A DNA stretch of 64,000 bases from Parolsenella massiliensis (GTDB lineage: Bacteria > Actinomycetota > Coriobacteriia > Coriobacteriales > Atopobiaceae). Below the pieces are notes generated by a model. That model was given only the letters and a program-made list of their open reading frames with translations, made no database searches and was not told the origin of the DNA. Below, one piece after another: positions 63,087 through 64,000 of this stretch; the first letter of the stretch is position 1; every line of letters starts with the position of its first letter. The stretch is from assembly GCF_900143685.1 (NCBI RefSeq), contig NZ_LT671675.1:1791985-1855984 (forward strand), in the 5' to 3' direction. A program made the translations under genes and the position numbers.

Positions 63087-63842
63087 ATGTACTCGAGCGA
63101 GAGACAGGACGAGATTGCCCGCATCATTGACCTCGAGGGCCGCGTCACCGTGACGAGCCTCGCGAGGAAGTTCGACGTCACGGACGACTGCATCCGCAAG
63201 GACCTGCGCCAGCTCGTCTCGCAGGGCAGGTGCCGCAAGGTGTATGGCGGGGCCGTTCGCATCGAGGGCGAGGTCAACCGTAACGTTGCCGAGCGCGTGG
63301 ACACGCTGCGCCCCCAAAAGCAGGCCATCGCGGCGAAGGCCATGGAGCTCATCAGCCCCAGGCAGACCATCTACCTGGACTTCTCGTCCATCAACATTCT
63401 GCTGGGAGAGATGATCGCCGCAAGCAAGATGTCCATCACGATCGTCTCGAACTCGGTTGACGTCATGCGTGCGGCATGCCGCGGCGGCGCGGCGCGGGCG
63501 TTTTGCCCGGGCGGCACGTACAGCATGGAGTACAACGGCTTCGTGGGACCGCTCGCGGCGCATGCGCTCGATGCGTACCGGTTCGACGCCGCGTTCATGG
63601 GCGCCGTGGGCGTCGACGCGCAGGACGGCGACGTGCTCACGCTCGACCTCGACGACGTCCCGGCCAAGCAGGCGGCCATTGCGCGCGCAAGCCAGTGCGT
63701 GCTGCTGTGCGGCACCGACAAGCTGGGGAGAACGGGCACGTACCGCTATGCCTCGCTCGACGACTTTGACATCGCCATCTGCGACACCGACCGCCCCGGC
63801 GCCGTCGCGGGGCTTCGCGCGGCGGGCATCGAGGTGCTGTAG
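63087..63842 (+). CDS. DeoR-family regulator, divergent from the aldolase gene
   Basis: A 251-residue repressor. N-terminal HTH: SSERQDEIARIIDLEGRVTV, then SLARKFDVTDDCIRKDLRQL and CRKVYGGAVR. The C-terminal sensor domain has TIYLDFSSINILLGEMI, IVSNSVDVM, YSMEYNGFVGPLA and VLLCGTDKLGRTGT. The ATG follows GGGAGG. It probably regulates the adjacent transaldolase-family gene and itself. Confidence 0.93.
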   Translation: MYSSERQDEIARIIDLEGRVTVTSLARKFDVTDDCIRKDLRQLVSQGRCRKVYGGAVRIEGEVNRNVAERVDTLRPQKQAIAAKAMELISPRQTIYLDFSSINILLGEMIAASKMSITIVSNSVDVMRAACRGGAARAFCPGGTYSMEYNGFVGPLAAHALDAYRFDAAFMGAVGVDAQDGDVLTLDLDDVPAKQAAIARASQCVLLCGTDKLGRTGTYRYASLDDFDIAICDTDRPGAVAGLRAAGIEVL

Positions 63843-63883
63843 CGTTTTTGCGCGCTCCGGCGTGATCCAGCGTGCAAAAACGC
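63842..63883. repeat. 42-bp GCGTTTTTGC palindrome
   Basis: GCGTTTTTGCGCGCT is complemented by AGCGTGCAAAAACGC (14 of 15). It overlaps the stop of the DeoR gene and may act as its terminator. Confidence 0.7.
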
Positions 63884-63914
63884 ATCATGGACGACCGAGG
63901 GGCGCTAGCGACGG

Positions 63915-63946
63915 TGACAGTTTGACCCCGTCCCCAAGTGTCACCG
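63915..63946. repeat. 32-bp repeat identical to 45019-45050
   Basis: Perfect second copy of the TGACAGTTTGACCCCGTCCC repeat, in the same orientation, 18.9 kb from the first. Confidence 0.85.
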
Positions 63947-63951
63947 GGGCG

Positions 63952-64000
63952 CTAGTAGCCCATGGCTTGGAGCACGAACATCACCACGGTGAGGATGGCC
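63952..64000 (-). CDS. C-terminal end of a gene running off the right edge
   Basis: The complement ends with AILTVVMFVLQAMGY and a TAG stop. The last residues are strongly hydrophobic, as in a terminal membrane helix of a transporter, but too little is visible to name a family. No start in the window. Confidence 0.45.
   Translation of the reverse strand, partial: AILTVVMFVLQAMGY

Overview
The window comes from a high-GC anaerobe, most likely an actinobacterium of the class Coriobacteriia (Olsenella/Atopobium/Collinsella type). That placement is an inference. It rests on strong GC bias at third codon positions, a pyruvate:ferredoxin oxidoreductase with a small 2[4Fe-4S] ferredoxin, an actinobacterial dnaK-grpE-dnaJ-hspR operon and Bce-type peptide-defence genes. 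The sequence looks chromosomal. There is no insertion sequence, phage or CRISPR array. Three tRNA genes are present.

Layout. 1-4.3 kb: the start of a probable glycosyltransferase running off the left edge, then nifJ behind a structured leader. 4.3-10.2 kb: a hypothetical gene, a BceAB-type ABC transporter and its convergent histidine kinase/response regulator. 10.3-17.8 kb: purH, a GNAT acetyltransferase, a DUF2207 membrane protein, ferritin, GluQ-RS, tRNA-Ser(GCU), tRNA-Arg(ACG) and a hypothetical gene. 18-28.9 kb: heat-shock and envelope genes (hsp20, a tail-anchored protein, a PASTA protein, clpB, then hspR-dnaJ-grpE-dnaK) and ferredoxin. 29-35.7 kb: lysine genes (lysA-dapA-dapB-dapH) behind a lysine riboswitch, a lipoprotein, an M20 amidohydrolase that could be the missing deacetylase, and a phosphodiesterase. 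35.7-39 kb: two zinc-ribbon membrane proteins and an AbrB/ParE-like toxin-antitoxin pair. 39-46.9 kb: metA, an S33 peptidase, a nitroreductase, metNIQ, a DEAD-box helicase and tadA. 47-56.6 kb: a complete autoinducer-2 uptake locus, lsrACDBF opposite lsrR-lsrK-cupin. 56.7-64 kb: tRNA-Ser(UGA), lemA, deoC, a PTS IIA-IIC-IIB operon, two DeoR regulators and a transaldolase-family aldolase.

The clearest new signal is regulatory. hsp20, clpB and dnaK each carry the same 7-9-7 inverted repeat, ATCTAAG-N9-CTTAGAT, beside a -10-like element. It is neither CIRCE nor the classical HAIR box, so it is a candidate operator for the local HspR. A second pattern is leaderless starts: gluQ, metN and the helicase each have a (C/T)ATACT box exactly 7 nt before ATG and no ribosome-binding site. 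A third is an unusual load of intergenic palindromes: several families of 27-160 bp, some present in two or more copies. Among them are a GGGGACGGG family, a 69-70 bp CGTTCGCTCT family and a 63-64 bp pair that brackets one zinc-ribbon gene.

Starts were chosen mainly by ribosome-binding site and family N-terminus. No database search was possible, so family assignments rest on recognised motifs.
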